In this document: piece by piece, positions 1 through 10,530 of the stretch | Position numbering within the stretch: the stretch's first letter is position 1 | Layout of the letters: every line of letters starts with the position of its first letter | Source: Tillus elongatus | Lineage: Eukaryota > Arthropoda > Insecta > Coleoptera > Cleridae | DNA length: 64,000 bases | NCBI GenBank assembly: GCA_964006375.1 | Contig: OZ023265.1 | Location: 150,636,769 to 150,700,768 of the forward strand | Direction: 5' to 3' | Made by a program: the position numbers and the translations under genes | The notes under the pieces: model-generated | Database searches by the model: none | What the model was told of the DNA's origin: nothing | Seen by the model: the letters and a program-made list of their open reading frames with translations, nothing else

Positions 1-240
1 GAAAACCAGCTTAGTTGGACCCCTATAAGCTACCTTTTACCCATTTTACAGCTATATTTCCTTAAAATCCTCTTTATTTCGCCCAGAACCCTTATTTACC
101 GCAAATCCCGAAACTTTCTTGGGGGTTATTCCGAAGAAATTTTTCTTGTTTATATTGTCGTTGTTTAGGCATTAAGGTAAGGGTGGTTGTAGGCATGTAG
201 AAGGGGGGGGGACCCTCGTGACGAAGCCGAGAACCAAGAT
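1..240 (+). repeat. Fragment of the ~277-bp family
   Basis: CTTAGTTGGACCCCTATAAG, then CGCCCAGAACCCTTATTTAC and CTTTCTTGGGGGTTATTCCG. It matches text at 49310-49340 and 49940-50010. Confidence 0.6.
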
Positions 241-399
241 TTTTTAATCACGTTTAAATTGTTTCCTCATTTCATTTGTTTAAAATATTTTTCCAAAAAT
301 GGATTTGAGGTTGCCTTGTTTGTCAGTCTCGCATAGAGAGCGACAATATTTTATCATTTAAAAAAGTATGGATACAGCAACAGTAAATAAGCGATAAAG

Positions 400-500
400 A
401 GGGTCTGGGTGCAGCAAGTACGTTGTGGTAGAGAATTTTAGTAAAAATATTTCAAATCCGATAACTCAATTTCCCATTAAGCTATAATTTTCAATCTTGA
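400..500 (+). repeat. CAGCAAGTACG block of the dispersed repeat
   Basis: GTCTGGGTGCAGCAAGTACG then GGTAGAGAATTTTAGTAAAA. A reversed copy with ATGCACTTGCTGCATCCCG is at 1120-1140; the stretch up to 1420 (minus) is related. Confidence 0.7.
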
Positions 501-552
501 GCCATAGTAAAACCTACGTAAAATACCTTTTTTGTTGTTTTGTTTGCAGAAA

Positions 553-815
553 TTAGTTCGATTGGGTTGACCAAAACAAAACCAGCCAAGCAATTAATAA
601 GGAGAGCCCCGCCGTGGCCGTGTTGGAAAGTCCAGTCAAACTTCCCAATTCGGATTCGGGGGACGACGGTTCGAGACTCACCCGCAGCGGATGATTTTTC
701 AAATCACTTCTGTCGTTGAGATCGAGCTTAAGCTGGAGGGTAATGCACAATAGGCCAAGGGCTGCAGTGCTATCGGGGCGGTAAAGCCGCGGACGAGCCC
801 TGAGGGAGAAAAAAA
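553..815 (+). mobile_element. tRNA-headed SINE with LINE-derived tail
   Basis: The head is at about 601-733: GTGGCCGTGTTGG resembles an RNA polymerase III A box and GGTTCGAGACTC (about 670-681) a B box. It then runs through TCAAATCACTTCTGTCGTTGAG. The tail at 740-808 (ATGCACAATAGGCCAAGGGC ... GCCCTGAGGGAGA) and A-rich end match the 3' end of the LINE at 7560-9556. Start and target duplication are not defined. Confidence 0.7.
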
Positions 816-1828
816 ATTAAAAAGAAAAATACCTGCCATATTGATAATTTGGCAGGTACATTCCATTTGTAAATAATTATTTTTTTCTTTAGTAACTTTA
901 ATGAAATTTGTAACACAATTTTTCCAAAGCGACTTGCAGTATTTACATATATGTACCAAATTTTAATTTTCTAGCTCCATATAAAATAGAAATTTCTTCA
1001 ATTAATCGCTAACTGGGACCTCTAAAACTGGTCTCCCAGGTCCATTTAAATTTAAAGAATTAGTTTTAATAATATACCTTATTAATAGTGTACAATTCTT
1101 ATGAAAATTCACTACTATAATGCACTTGCTGCATCCCGAACTTTTTTTATTAATGTCTTCAATGAGTTTGTTCATCAGATCTTAACGCCCAATTTTTCTT
1201 AACAAAAAATTTAAAAATAGTTTTTAAAACGCAATATTTTTTAAAAAGTGATTGAAACGAAAATTTAAAACTTAAAAGAACATAGATACGCGTGGTTGTG
1301 TACGAAATTTCAAGTCTTTTGGTCAAAGAAAAATAAATATATTCGAAATTGATAATAAAATAATCCTCTTCGACATAACTCAGATTCTGTAATGCAATAT
1401 CTACAATGTTAGACAAAGACAGACGATGTTACCTGCACTGCTATGCTATTTAAATAAATCGTAGATACAAATCTAAACAAGGGAAGTTACAATCATTGCA
1501 AGATGTCAAGATGTAGCTGTTCTTACCGGGGTTGCCAGATCTTCAGAACTGTCATGTAGTTAAACCTTTCATGTCTAAACATGTCAAATTTTCACTGATA
1601 ATATAGCAAACCTTTTATAAATTTTTTTTTTCAGTTAATTAAAAATATCGTAATCCATTGATGTATTTAATACCTGCAAATTCATACATTATATATTTCT
1701 CGTGATTTTTTATTTATCCCTCCAGTCCTAATTTACTCTAATAACTTAGTTAGACTGCGTTCGTGGTGAGCATGATTCTAACTTGCCCCAGATTCTTACG
1801 CCATGACGTCATTAGTAATACCGATTGC
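816..1828. other. AT-rich region with a reversed dispersed-repeat block
   Basis: AAAATTCACTACTATAATGC and ACTTGCTGCATCC at 1101-1135 is the only recognised feature; no gene. Confidence 0.4.
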
Positions 1829-2087
1829 TTGTATTTTGCCGTTCTACGAACTAAAAGACCTGCCTGAGTTGCTGTTTAATCATAATCCCGCCTGAACTGA
1901 CATCAGTTTTCCTAATTAAACACTAAAAGAACGAAAAAACCAACCCTACCATACATATGTTTGCTTCTTTTAGTTTTTAATTAGGCAAACTAATCTTAGA
2001 GCAGGTCAGAAAGGTAGGTTCAGACAGGATAATGATTAAACAGCACCTCAGGCAGGTTTTTCATTTCGTAAAACAGCAAAATACAAA
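1829..2087. repeat. Long foldback (inverted repeat, about 105-120 bp arms)
   Basis: Left arm TTGTATTTTGCCGTTCTACG ... CCTGCCTGAGTTGCTGTTTA ... CTAATTAAACACTAAAAGAA (1829-1935). The right arm (1966-2087) reverse-complements to the same text with about 15-20% differences and a 30-base extra stretch. The loop is about 30 bp. A MITE-like snapback element is likely. Confidence 0.75.
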
Positions 2088-2223
2088 TAGCATGGATTCT
2101 AAGTCCGCTTTATCTGGTAAAAATTCCCATATGTTTTCGTTATTAACCCTGAAAAATTGCTTCGAATATCGATTACTACAATTTTTATGCGCTGAATAAT
2201 AAGACACATAAAGTATAGTATTT

Positions 2224-2229
2224 TTTATT
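2224..2229 (-). terminator. poly(A) signal of the DNAJB13-like gene
   Basis: AATAAA on the minus strand 74 bp after the stop codon of the last exon. It is the first such hexamer downstream, so it is the likely 3'-end signal. Confidence 0.55.
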
Positions 2230-2302
2230 TAATAACCATGACTAATTGAACAATTACAAAACATTACCAACATAGACAAATTATATCTTAAGCTACAGAT
2301 GG

Positions 2303-2561
2303 TTAATAGAACATTGGTGGTTTTTGTTCATCAGGATCGACTCGTAAAATTTTATCTGCTAAAACTATTTTATTGATGGATTCATGATCAGTGCTTTCCA
2401 CAATTCTAGCAAGCTGAAATCCCTTTTGTAACAGGTTTTTACTTGCTTTTGTTAAGTAAGGTGGGAAGCCAATGTCGAACTGTATTCTCAAATTACCTCT
2501 TTCTGGGTAATTTTGTAAAAGTGGCATTCCCTCATTTTCTACCACTTTTTCATAACCAGTA
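2303..2561 (-). CDS. DNAJB13: DNAJB13-like protein, exon 5 (stop codon)
   Basis: Last exon. The acceptor is gtttttag at 2562-2564; the first base completes a histidine codon, followed by TGYEKVVENEGMPLLQ and GNLRIQFDIGFPPYLT, the closing strands of the DnaJ C-terminal domain. It continues into a tail (ARIVESTDHESINK...PPMFY) about 30 residues longer than I expect for vertebrate DNAJB13, with the stop at 2303..2305. A consensus AATAAA (minus strand) sits at 2224..2229. Confidence 0.88.
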
Positions 2562-2728
2562 CTAAAAACGGGAAATAATTATTCAAAATATTGTGTGTCC
2601 AGTCAATAACATCAAACTATCTGTAAGGAGAAAATCCTTGTAAACATTTATTTACCGACAGGTATATTCTTAGCGATATGAAACAATATTTCATCAAAAA
2701 ACTGTGCTTTGGTAAGTAAAACGTTTTC

Positions 2729-2860
2729 TACGGAAGCGCTGAGGGTTCAACTGAAAAAAAAAACGTTTTTGGGTGAAATTAATTTCACCTTTCAATAGAA
2801 ATATGAAACTATTTTCACGTCGTCACAGAAAGTTAAAATTAATTTCACGTCAGCGATTAG
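2729..2860 (+). repeat. Left terminal inverted repeat of the 4.5-kb element
   Basis: Starts TACGGAAGCGCTGAGGG, then a poly(A) stretch, GTGAAATTAATTTCAC and ATTTTCACGTCGTCACAGAA. It pairs with 7090..7220 with scattered mismatches. Confidence 0.75.
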
Positions 2861-3347
2861 TGTTAACATGGGCGATTTAGATACTAAATTGGGATGTTAA
2901 TAACTCTTAATTTGTAATAGTATAAGATTGCACTGCTCCTGCAATATTTTTGAGTCTCTCTTCTACTCTTTTCTGATAAAGGGAAATAGAGGCGGGAAAG
3001 TAAAACGTCGTACGGTTCAGGCATATTGCACATCCCACTGAGTAGTGCATATCCTGGATTTTGAGGCTTTATGATCGGCTAATTTCGTCAGGATGCGAGT
3101 AAATTCGATGGGTATCGGATAAATGGATGTTGATGTTAAATGTTGGGTGTTAGTGTTGAGTTGTAGTTGATATTTGAATTAGAGTATTGAGTAGGCGAAT
3201 GAATGGCAGTGGATGATTGTAATTTGTAATTATTTAAAATATAAAATAAGAAATATTTGCTGTAAGGGGTAGATTACAAAATTTTCTCGGGTGGGGGGAT
3301 GGGGAGACAAAATATACCTAAATTATAAATACATTTTATAAACACAC

Positions 3348-3350
<3 letters not shown>

Positions 3351-3431
<81 letters not shown>
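3351..3431. repeat. (AT)n microsatellite
   Basis: About 80 bp of pure TA dinucleotides at the 3' tail of the minus-strand LINE at 3432-5158. Confidence 0.98.
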
Positions 3432-3434
<3 letters not shown>

Positions 3435-5156
3435 CTATTTATTTATTTATTCAATATGCAAATACACAGTTTATAAACCATTTACGTATTGCATAACAAG
3501 ATAAACTATAACTATGGTGTACACCTATAATTCTACAATCTCACTTATTACACACATCAAATCAATAACAATACAAAACAACATTTCGGCAAGCTTAGAT
3601 TCAATTTCAGGCTTCACAGGCAGTCCATCAATTGTACAAAACTAATATCACATTCAAATTTATTCTGTCTATTCCAAATTCATATCTCATTCAGTACAAG
3701 TAATTTGGAGACCCAACAAAGTCAACAGGACAACGTGGTCAGGCATGTATATGTTCAGTCAATGGGTTCTTAAATGCTCTTAAATTCATGTTGAAGATGT
3801 CAACATGCTTACACAGTATGTTATAAGTTGTGCACATTCTATAAATCGGAGAACTGAACAGACTATTCGTTCTGCACCCCGGTATATAAAACAGCTGCTC
3901 CAGTCTACTATCCCTCTGAGGAACCCTAAACTGAATGCTGCCCAAGAATTCAGAAAAATTTACCAAGTTCCTCACGATTTTAAACAAAAACACCAGGTCA
4001 GCAACTATGCGCCTGCTCTGAAGACTAGTTACGTCAAACACAGCAATCAAACTCACATAGGGTGTAAAATTGGGATAAAATCCAAAAAACTTAAAATGCA
4101 GAAAACGAACAAACCTCCGCTGAACTTTCTCCACCACATCAGAATGAACCTTGTAAAAAGGATTCCACACCACCGACAGATACTCCATTTTTAGACGTAT
4201 ATATGCATTAAAAAGAATTTTAAGTGTTTCAACTCTACTGAATCCTCTCGAGTTTCGCACAATAAAGCCCAATGTTTTCAACCCCGAGGCAGCAATTTTT
4301 TCCACGTGCTTCGCAAATGATAATTTAGTGTCAAACTCAATTCCTAAGTCACCAAACTGGGTCCTACGCAAAAGTTGCTCACCTCCAACAGTATATTGGT
4401 ACTCAACAGGGGCAAGACGTCTCGTGAAAGTAGAAACAAAACATTTCCCAATATTCAGGAACATTCTATTCTCAAAACACCATTCTGACAGTGCATCAAT
4501 GCTACTCTGTAGTTCCTCACAATCACTAATGCTAAAAATAACACGAAAGATATTTAAATTCAACAAACAACGGGAGTCAACTATACTTTTCGGCAGATCG
4601 TTGACAAACAATAAAAACAATAAAGGTCCCAAATTTGACCCCTGGGGCACCACAGAGGGTGACTAAAACAATGAGGACTCGCTTCCACCATAAACCACAT
4701 ATTGTACCCTTCCAGTCAAATAAGATGCAAATAACTCTATCAGGTCTAGAGAAAACCCACACATATAAAGCTTCTTCAAAAGAACCTTGTGGTCCACCTT
4801 ATCGAATGCCTTCTGAAAATCTGCATATATGGTGTCCAGCTGACCACCAGCATTGATTGTCTCGCTTGCCACCTGAGTAAAGAGAGCAAGGTTGGTAGCA
4901 GCAGACCTGCGCGGCAGAAATCCATGTTGTTCGTCTACAATCAGATGCTGTACATGTGAGAATACCTTGGAATGCAAAATACTTTCAAAAATTTTGGAAA
5001 AATTGCACAGTATCGAAATAGGTCTATAGTTTTCCACGAGTTTCCTTAAGCCAGACTTAAAAACTGAAATGACCTTGCTGACTTTCCATAGTAGGGGAAA
5101 CTGGCATTTCACCAGTATTAGATTAAACACATAGCATAGTGGTGCGATCAAAAATT

Positions 5157-5158
<2 letters not shown>
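3432..5158 (-). pseudogene. Dead LINE (reverse transcriptase to 3' end)
   Basis: Minus-strand reading from 5158 gives RT motifs: LLWKVSKVISVFKSG, VENYRPISILCNFSKIFE, DEQHGFLPRRSAATNLA and DFQKAFDKVDHKVLLKKL. It then shifts frame near 4670 and continues VPQGSNLGPLLFLLFVNDL, WCFENRMFLNIGKC and a C-terminal domain to 3739. The segment that should hold the YADD catalytic box is missing between VDSRCLL and NIFRV. The 5' end is lost in an (AT)n array at 5159. The 3' end finishes with AATAAATAAATAAATAGATAA and another (AT)n. It is a jockey/CR1-type non-LTR element by motif spacing and is not functional. Confidence 0.8.

Positions 5159-5248
<90 letters not shown>
5159..5248. repeat. (AT)n microsatellite
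   Basis: About 90 bp of AT repeats replacing the 5' part of the minus-strand LINE. Confidence 0.98.
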
Positions 5249-5252
<4 letters not shown>

Positions 5253-5396
5253 ATGTTGCATAATACTGTAATCACATTTAAATATACACTTTATTTGTTT
5301 GCGGTACTTTTTGTGATTTTTGTTGGTTTACGTGGACTGCAGTTTCGAACCGTCCCGGTTCATCATCAGCACCCTACTCTCTCAGTAGAGTGCTGA

Positions 5397-5398
<2 letters not shown>

Positions 5399-5469
<71 letters not shown>
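5399..5469. repeat. (AT)n microsatellite
   Basis: About 70 bp; the preceding 5361-5399 is a hairpin (ATCATCAGCAC...GTGCTGATGAT). Confidence 0.98.
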
Positions 5470-5470
<1 letters not shown>

Positions 5471-5529
5471 TATATACATTAGCTTTCATGTATGTTCCTT
5501 TATATTGGAAAAAATATGTTTTATTACTT

Positions 5530-6190
5530 TTCACAACGCGTGGAAGTAACTCATCGGCGACAAAAATTTTAAAAAAATTCGCTTAAACGTCGTAAAAAGT
5601 ATTAAAACATGTATAAAACATGATTTGGGAACGAACTTTTTTTTACCTGTCGGTCTTTCGGTCTGTATGTCTGTCTGTTTGTAGCCACGTTAACTTTAGA
5701 ACGAATTGAGATATCGTCTTTAAATTTGGTATACAGTTAGACAGTTATTAGCACTCAGCAAGCACGCTTCGGATTGTTTTTGTGTTTATTTACTAGAAAA
5801 CTTTTAATTTCTTCAAACATCTGATATTCTGCGGGGAAATTAAATTAGGGGTTGAATATGTGGGGGTGGAATATTGTTGACAACGGATTTTTTTTGCTTA
5901 AATGGCCTAAAAAGTCTCTAAATATATAGAAAACTTTATTGTGGAACGAAAATTTTTTGTATGTCGGTCGGTCGGTCTGTCTGCATGTACGTCTGTCTGT
6001 TAAGAGGCGCAACAACTTTCGAACTAACTGAGATATCATCTTCAAATTTGGTATCCAGTTAGCACATGACAAAGGAATGTTTCGAATTGTTTTTTGGGTA
6101 AGATCGCTTCAGGCGGTAGGGGATAAATAAGGGGTGATTTGGTGAAAATTGACATTTTTTCAATAAAACTCGAGTAACATAACGTTTCAA
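5530..6190 (+). repeat. Two tandem copies of the GTCTG-rich repeat
   Basis: First copy 5530-5830 (GTCGGTCTTTCGGTCTGTAT, CTGTCTGTTTGTAGCCACG), second 5870-6190 (GTCGGTCGGTCTGTCTGCAT). Both have the GATATCxTCTTxAAATTTGG block. They lie inside the 4.5-kb TIR element. Confidence 0.85.
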
Positions 6191-7089
6191 AAGTTTATGG
6201 TTACAGGAATACAAATATTTTCTTTATGGTGAGGTCATGGGCCCTAAATTGATTCCATGAGAATGTTTTTCTGTAGACAATAAATTATCACAGCTATGTG
6301 GAAGTTATGATTCAATTTGCAGCACTATTTTTTCTATAATCTTACCAATTTCAGCCAACAATTTTTTAAGAGATAATAACTCAATTCTTGATTTGTTTCC
6401 TTATGTGCATAAACTTTCTGACCATGTTGATAGATATTGAAATTTGGCAAAGGCTGATTTCTTCACCACAAAGAGAAGAATGTGCCCCGTAGGGTATGAA
6501 ATAAGTATATAAATTTATGAAATGTGCTGGCCCTTAGTTGGTAAAACATCCATATTAGGTATAGATCTCGATTCTAGTTGTTTATTTTTGCTTTCAATAC
6601 AATCTACCCCAGCTTTTTGTTTTGACATATTAGAAACAGTAGTTAATTTAATTTACACGGAATAACTTAAGTCATTGGTTGACTCTGAAATTATTCAATA
6701 ATACAGCTCCAAGTTTTATTAAGTAAGTACTTGATAAAATATTCTAAGCACTTTCAGAATCAAAATTCGAAGTGCATTCTAACTTCTAACCTAGAAGTAA
6801 TATAAATAAATAGAAGTAGTAAACAGATACAAATGTCAGGCAAGGTTAGCGGCGGCATTTAAATTTCGGGCTGAACTACAGACCAATCAAATGTAGTTAT
6901 GAATTTGCCTAAGCTCTACTCAGCGGGATGTGCGAATATACACGTTGCACGCGCGGAATACCCTGAAATTAATTTCAACTTTCTGTGATAACGTGAAAAT
7001 AATTTCACGTTATATAAGCAAATTGAAAATAGCTTCTACTTTCGGAAGATCTAATTAATTTCAAGTTTAGCTGACAACTGGAAATTAAT

Positions 7090-7220
7090 TTCAACATCCA
7101 AAGTGAAATTAGTTTCAAGTTTCTGTGGTAACGTGAAAATAATTTGATGATTCTGCTGAAAGGTGAAATTAATTTCACACAAAAACTTTTTTTTTCACTT
7201 TACCCTTCAGCGCTTCCGTA
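7090..7220 (-). repeat. Right terminal inverted repeat of the 4.5-kb element
   Basis: Reverse complement starts TACGGAAGCGCTGAAGGG and carries the same palindrome. Inward of it (6960-7090) come more diverged GAAATTAATTTCA units, so this side has a short subterminal array. Confidence 0.75.
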
Positions 7221-7390
7221 GTTTTCAAATGGAAAGTAACAAGACAATAATAATTCTACGAGGCAAGCGCCAAAATTTCCCAGCTTGACATAGATCCAGG
7301 CAGCGCGTCAAAATTTGGTAAGACATTGGTTCAAGTCTTATTAGTCTTGGAAAAAAATGGAATGTATGTGAATTAGTTTTCCTATAACTA

Positions 7391-7560
7391 ACACTTGTTC
7401 ATCACGATGTCAAAAGTCACGAATATCGAGTATAGAGCTGTTATTGCTGGCTAGTATGTACGGGGAATATTCTCTGTCTTATTTTGTAGTAAAAGATTGG
7501 TTAAAACGGTTTCGAATTGGGCAAGTATCCTTGAAAGATGACGCAAGAAGCGAATGGACG
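7391..7560 (+). pseudogene. Mariner transposase N-terminal stub
   Basis: Frames read EYRAVI then YGEYSLSYFVVKDWLKRF and GQVSLKDDARS, the second helix-turn-helix region of mariner transposases (family pattern YGE..PSY.TVK.W..RF..G..SL.DD.RSG). It is cut off at about 7560, where LINE sequence begins, and has a frame break near 7454. Confidence 0.7.
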
Positions 7561-9556
7561 GTAGACGTGGTGACGGACATGTCCTTCTTGCTAAAGGCAA
7601 TGGAAAACTGCTCGACCGGCACATTAGGGGCGGTGTACTGGAAGCACATCCCCTACACCGCGGACAATATGCATACAGAGCAGGAGTCTCGACAGAAACA
7701 GCACTGCACCAACTGGTGCTGAAACTGGAGAATACGCTGGAGAACAGGGAGGTGGTGCTGGGGGCCTTCCTAGACATAAAGGGGGCCTTTAGCAACACTT
7801 GATTCGGATCGGTACTGGCAGCTGTCAGGGAGCGGGGAATATAGGAGACCTGCTACCGGTGGATCGGTTCCATACTCAGGGACAGAGCGGTGTTCACCTC
7901 ACCTGCGGGAGGGACTCTGCTAGCGGGGGTCGCGGCGGGGTGTCATGCTCTGGTGCCTAGTCGTGGACGGCCTGCTAGGGAGGCTATCGGGAGGGGGGTA
8001 CGAGGGCTATGCTAACGACATTGTCATCATAGTCCGAGGAAAGGTTACACAGTCAGTGTAGGAGCGCATGCAGACAGGACTGAAAGTGGCGGAAAGGTGG
8101 ACGGTTGGCCAAGGGCTCGGGGTGAGCCCCGAGAAAGCAACCGTCATAACGTTTACGAGGAGGAGGAAGTGGAAGAGCCACAGAACTCTCACTCTATATG
8201 CTAGAAACACCCCAATGGCCAGGTAGGTATAATATCTTGGGGTCGTATTGGACTCTAAGCTAACCTGGAATGGTCACGTTGAAAAAATACTGCGTAACGC
8301 AGTTATGAGCCTAGCCGTCACTAGGCGGCTATATGGGAAAACGTGGGGACTAACACCTAGTATGGCCCACTGGCTGTACACAAGGATGGTCAGATCATCG
8401 CTAACATACGCGGCACTGGTCTAGTGCCCTAAGGTGACACAATCCAGTGCCAAACAAAAACTAGGCAAGATCCAAAGGATGGCTTGCATATGCATCACAG
8501 AGGCCATGTCTTCAACCCCAACAGCCGCCATGAAGGGGTTGCTGGACCCCCCACCCCAACTAAGTTATCATGGAGGAGGCCAGGCTAGAACTATAGGCTG
8601 CGAGGCATAGCGGAGAGGGGGGGGGGGTACGCCGGGCCTATCACGGGACGCGCTCGTTTGGTTCACGGACCGATCCGGCGGGGAGCCTCGGACTGGTGCA
8701 GGCGTTTATTCGGAAGGACCGAGGGTAAGTCACAGTATTTCCCTCGAAGCTAGTGCAACGATATTTTAGGCCGAAATGTACGCCATCTTACATTGCGTGC
8801 GGGCGAATAAGAGGAGGGGCTACACCAACAAGCTGATCTTCATAGCCACAGGCAGCCCTTAAGGCCCTAAGTAGCCCATGGGTAAATTCGAGGCTGGTAA
8901 GTGAATGCCGAGACGAGACGAGCGACCTGGCTAGGCAGAATGAGGTCACCCTCATCTGGGTGCCGGGTCACTCGGGGGTCAAAGGCAATAAAGTAGTTGA
9001 CAGTCTCGCGAAGAGAGGATCAGCAGAACCATTTATGGGACCAGAACCGGTCCTGGGCGTGGCAAAGGGCACTGCCAGGGATCCGTTAAGTCCTAGGTCA
9101 GAAATTAACATAAGGGGTACTGAGAAAACTGTCCAGGGCTCAGACATGGGAAGTCAGTAATTGAGGAACCCAGTTCAAAGAGAGCTGCAGAGCTACTAAA
9201 TCTTAGCAGAGGACAGCTCAGGAACATAACAAGACTCTTGACGAGACACATGGCCGTCAAGAAACACCTGCATAAAATGTGGTGGTTCGAGGGGGACCTG
9301 GCATGCAGACTCTGCGGCGAGGGGGAGGAATCAGCCCAGCACATCTTGTGCGAGTGTAAAGCTCTGGACTGCAAAAGACAACGGATCTACGGACAGCCCA
9401 GACCGGAGCAATATAAAACTTCACCTTACCAATTGCTGTGCAGACTAGTTCAAGGCACAGTGATTTTGGAATGGGTGGAGTAGAAAAGGCAAAGGGCACG
9501 CACAATAAACCAAAGGCTGCGGTGCTATCGGGGCGGCAAAGACGAGGGAATAAAAA
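7560..9556 (+). pseudogene. Decayed LINE: RT, RNase H and Cys-rich tail
   Basis: The plus strand reads RT motifs with many stops. PLHRGQYAYRAGVSTETALH and VVLGAFLDIKGAFSNT are near 7650-7800, the catalytic box is altered to YANDIVII near 8007-8030, and YLGVVLDSKLTWNGHVEK lies near 8236. The RNase H domain follows (WVPGHSGVKGNKVVDSLAK at about 8958), then a Cys/His C-terminal motif (CRLCGEGEESAQHILCECKAL at about 9304). An RNase H after the RT places it with I/R1-like LINEs. The 3' untranslated end (about 9490-9556) contains GGTGCTATCGGGGCGGCAAA, which recurs as the tail of the SINE at 601 and the small insertion at 22600. A 5' part with endonuclease is missing. Confidence 0.8.
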
Positions 9557-9579
9557 CCTAACATTTTTGTCAAACACCC

Positions 9580-9873
9580 CATATTTACAAATTCAGGTAA
9601 AAGCATACCAGATGATTTTATAGTCTCAATAGATTTTATCGAAGTACAAGATATCAGGTTCATTGGGGGTGATGTGCTGATTCTCAGTATACCTAAACTT
9701 ATATTATTCTCTTAATATTTGACAGTTGTTGACTTTTTTAAGTGTTCCTTGCTTATTTGTGTCTGCTATATTTCTGTAAATTGGGCGTCTCCCCATTTAC
9801 TAATTAAATAAAAAATAAGTGCATAAGAAAATATTCTCGCTTTTGTGACCTAAGCTATGTTATATATACCTAC
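9580..9873. other. Intron 4 sequence, nothing recognised
   Basis: AT-rich, between the LINE tail and exon 4 of the DNAJB13-like gene. Confidence 0.4.
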
Positions 9874-10045
9874 TGTATGACATCTGTTATAGGCACTCTG
9901 ATAATTCTATGATCTATGGTGTTTACTGTGACTGTAGTGCCCAAAAGGGCTTCCTCCAGACTCACTGGTACAACCATTACTAAATCTTCTCCCTCTCTGT
10001 GAAATGTTTCGTGAGGTTTGTCTTCAGTTATAAAAATTACATCCG
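9874..10045 (-). CDS. DNAJB13: DNAJB13-like protein, exon 4
   Basis: 172-nt exon found by splice-phase matching. The acceptor is ttggtttgcag (ending 10046) and the donor gtaggt at 9873. It reads ADVIFITEDKPHETFHREG then VVPVSLEEALLGTTVTV and RVPITDVI, which is the end of C-terminal barrel I and the start of barrel II, as in the family. Phase 2 at the start and end fits exons 3 and 5 exactly. Intron 3 (10046..13985) carries the Tc1/mariner-like element. Confidence 0.85.
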
Positions 10046-10530
10046 CTGCAAACCAAAATAAATTTTTGTTACTGGATTATACCTATTTTTTTATTTAATG
10101 CCGTCATATTAACACTACAGTGGAGTAAATGCGGATATAAAGTTTGATAAACTTAAAAAATTAAAAGTAAATTAGCAAGCTTTCAAAACATGTTTTTAAT
10201 AAGCTACAGCTTCAAAACCAGGGAAGAAAACGTAACCTCGTTTGTCCTAAATCCTCTTAAATCTACATCTTTAAAAACGTTAAAAATAACAAAACTCTAA
10301 AACGGCATAAAAAAAGTAGAAAACAGAAAATTACAACTGCAAATAAAATATACAAACATGAATTGTATTTGCAGGTCACAAAACTTGAGGACACTAGCTT
10401 ACTATAAGCTATAGCTCAGAAGGTTAAATGCTTTACAGTCAGTCCTTGTCAATAGGGAACATCTATTTTACCACACCACTAATTTAAGTTGTGTATAATT
10501 CCATGACTGATATTATGCTTTGTCGATTAC
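10046..10530. other. Intron 3 sequence, nothing recognised
   Basis: AT-rich, between exon 4 and the Tc1/mariner-like element. Confidence 0.4.

Larger units (their letters stand above)
2729..7220. mobile_element. 4.5-kb TIR element with 6-bp target duplication
   Basis: Both ends begin TACGGAAGCGCTGA, inverted (2729 inwards and 7220 inwards), directly flanked by GTTTTC on each side (2723..2728 and 7221..7226). The inverted similarity runs over 100 bp and includes the palindrome GTGAAATTAATTTCAC (2773..2788 and 7163..7178) and diverged extra copies of it (6970-7110). No transposase frame is visible; the interior holds a dead LINE, (AT)n arrays and GTCTG-rich repeats. A non-autonomous DNA transposon or a hollowed-out larger one fits. 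The superfamily is undecided; 6-bp duplications occur in Polinton/Maverick and a few others. Confidence 0.75.

Noticed and set aside
3805..4666. Plus-strand frames of 112-129 codons opposite the minus-strand LINE
   Set aside because: Antisense shadows of the RT frame; composition and lack of motifs agree.
5139..5396. Open frames made of Tyr-Ile repeats at (AT)n arrays (also near 14.8, 17.0, 17.7, 44.2, 55.8, 56.5, 57.3 and 59.2 kb)
   Set aside because: They are translations of AT dinucleotide repeats with no other coding content.
5342..5399. Third CTGATGA...GAAAC hammerhead-like core
   Set aside because: Stem II pairs, but the base in front of the possible stem I is G and no UH cleavage site is paired with the GAAA core. 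The segment is better explained as a long hairpin (ATCATCAGC...GCTGATGAT).
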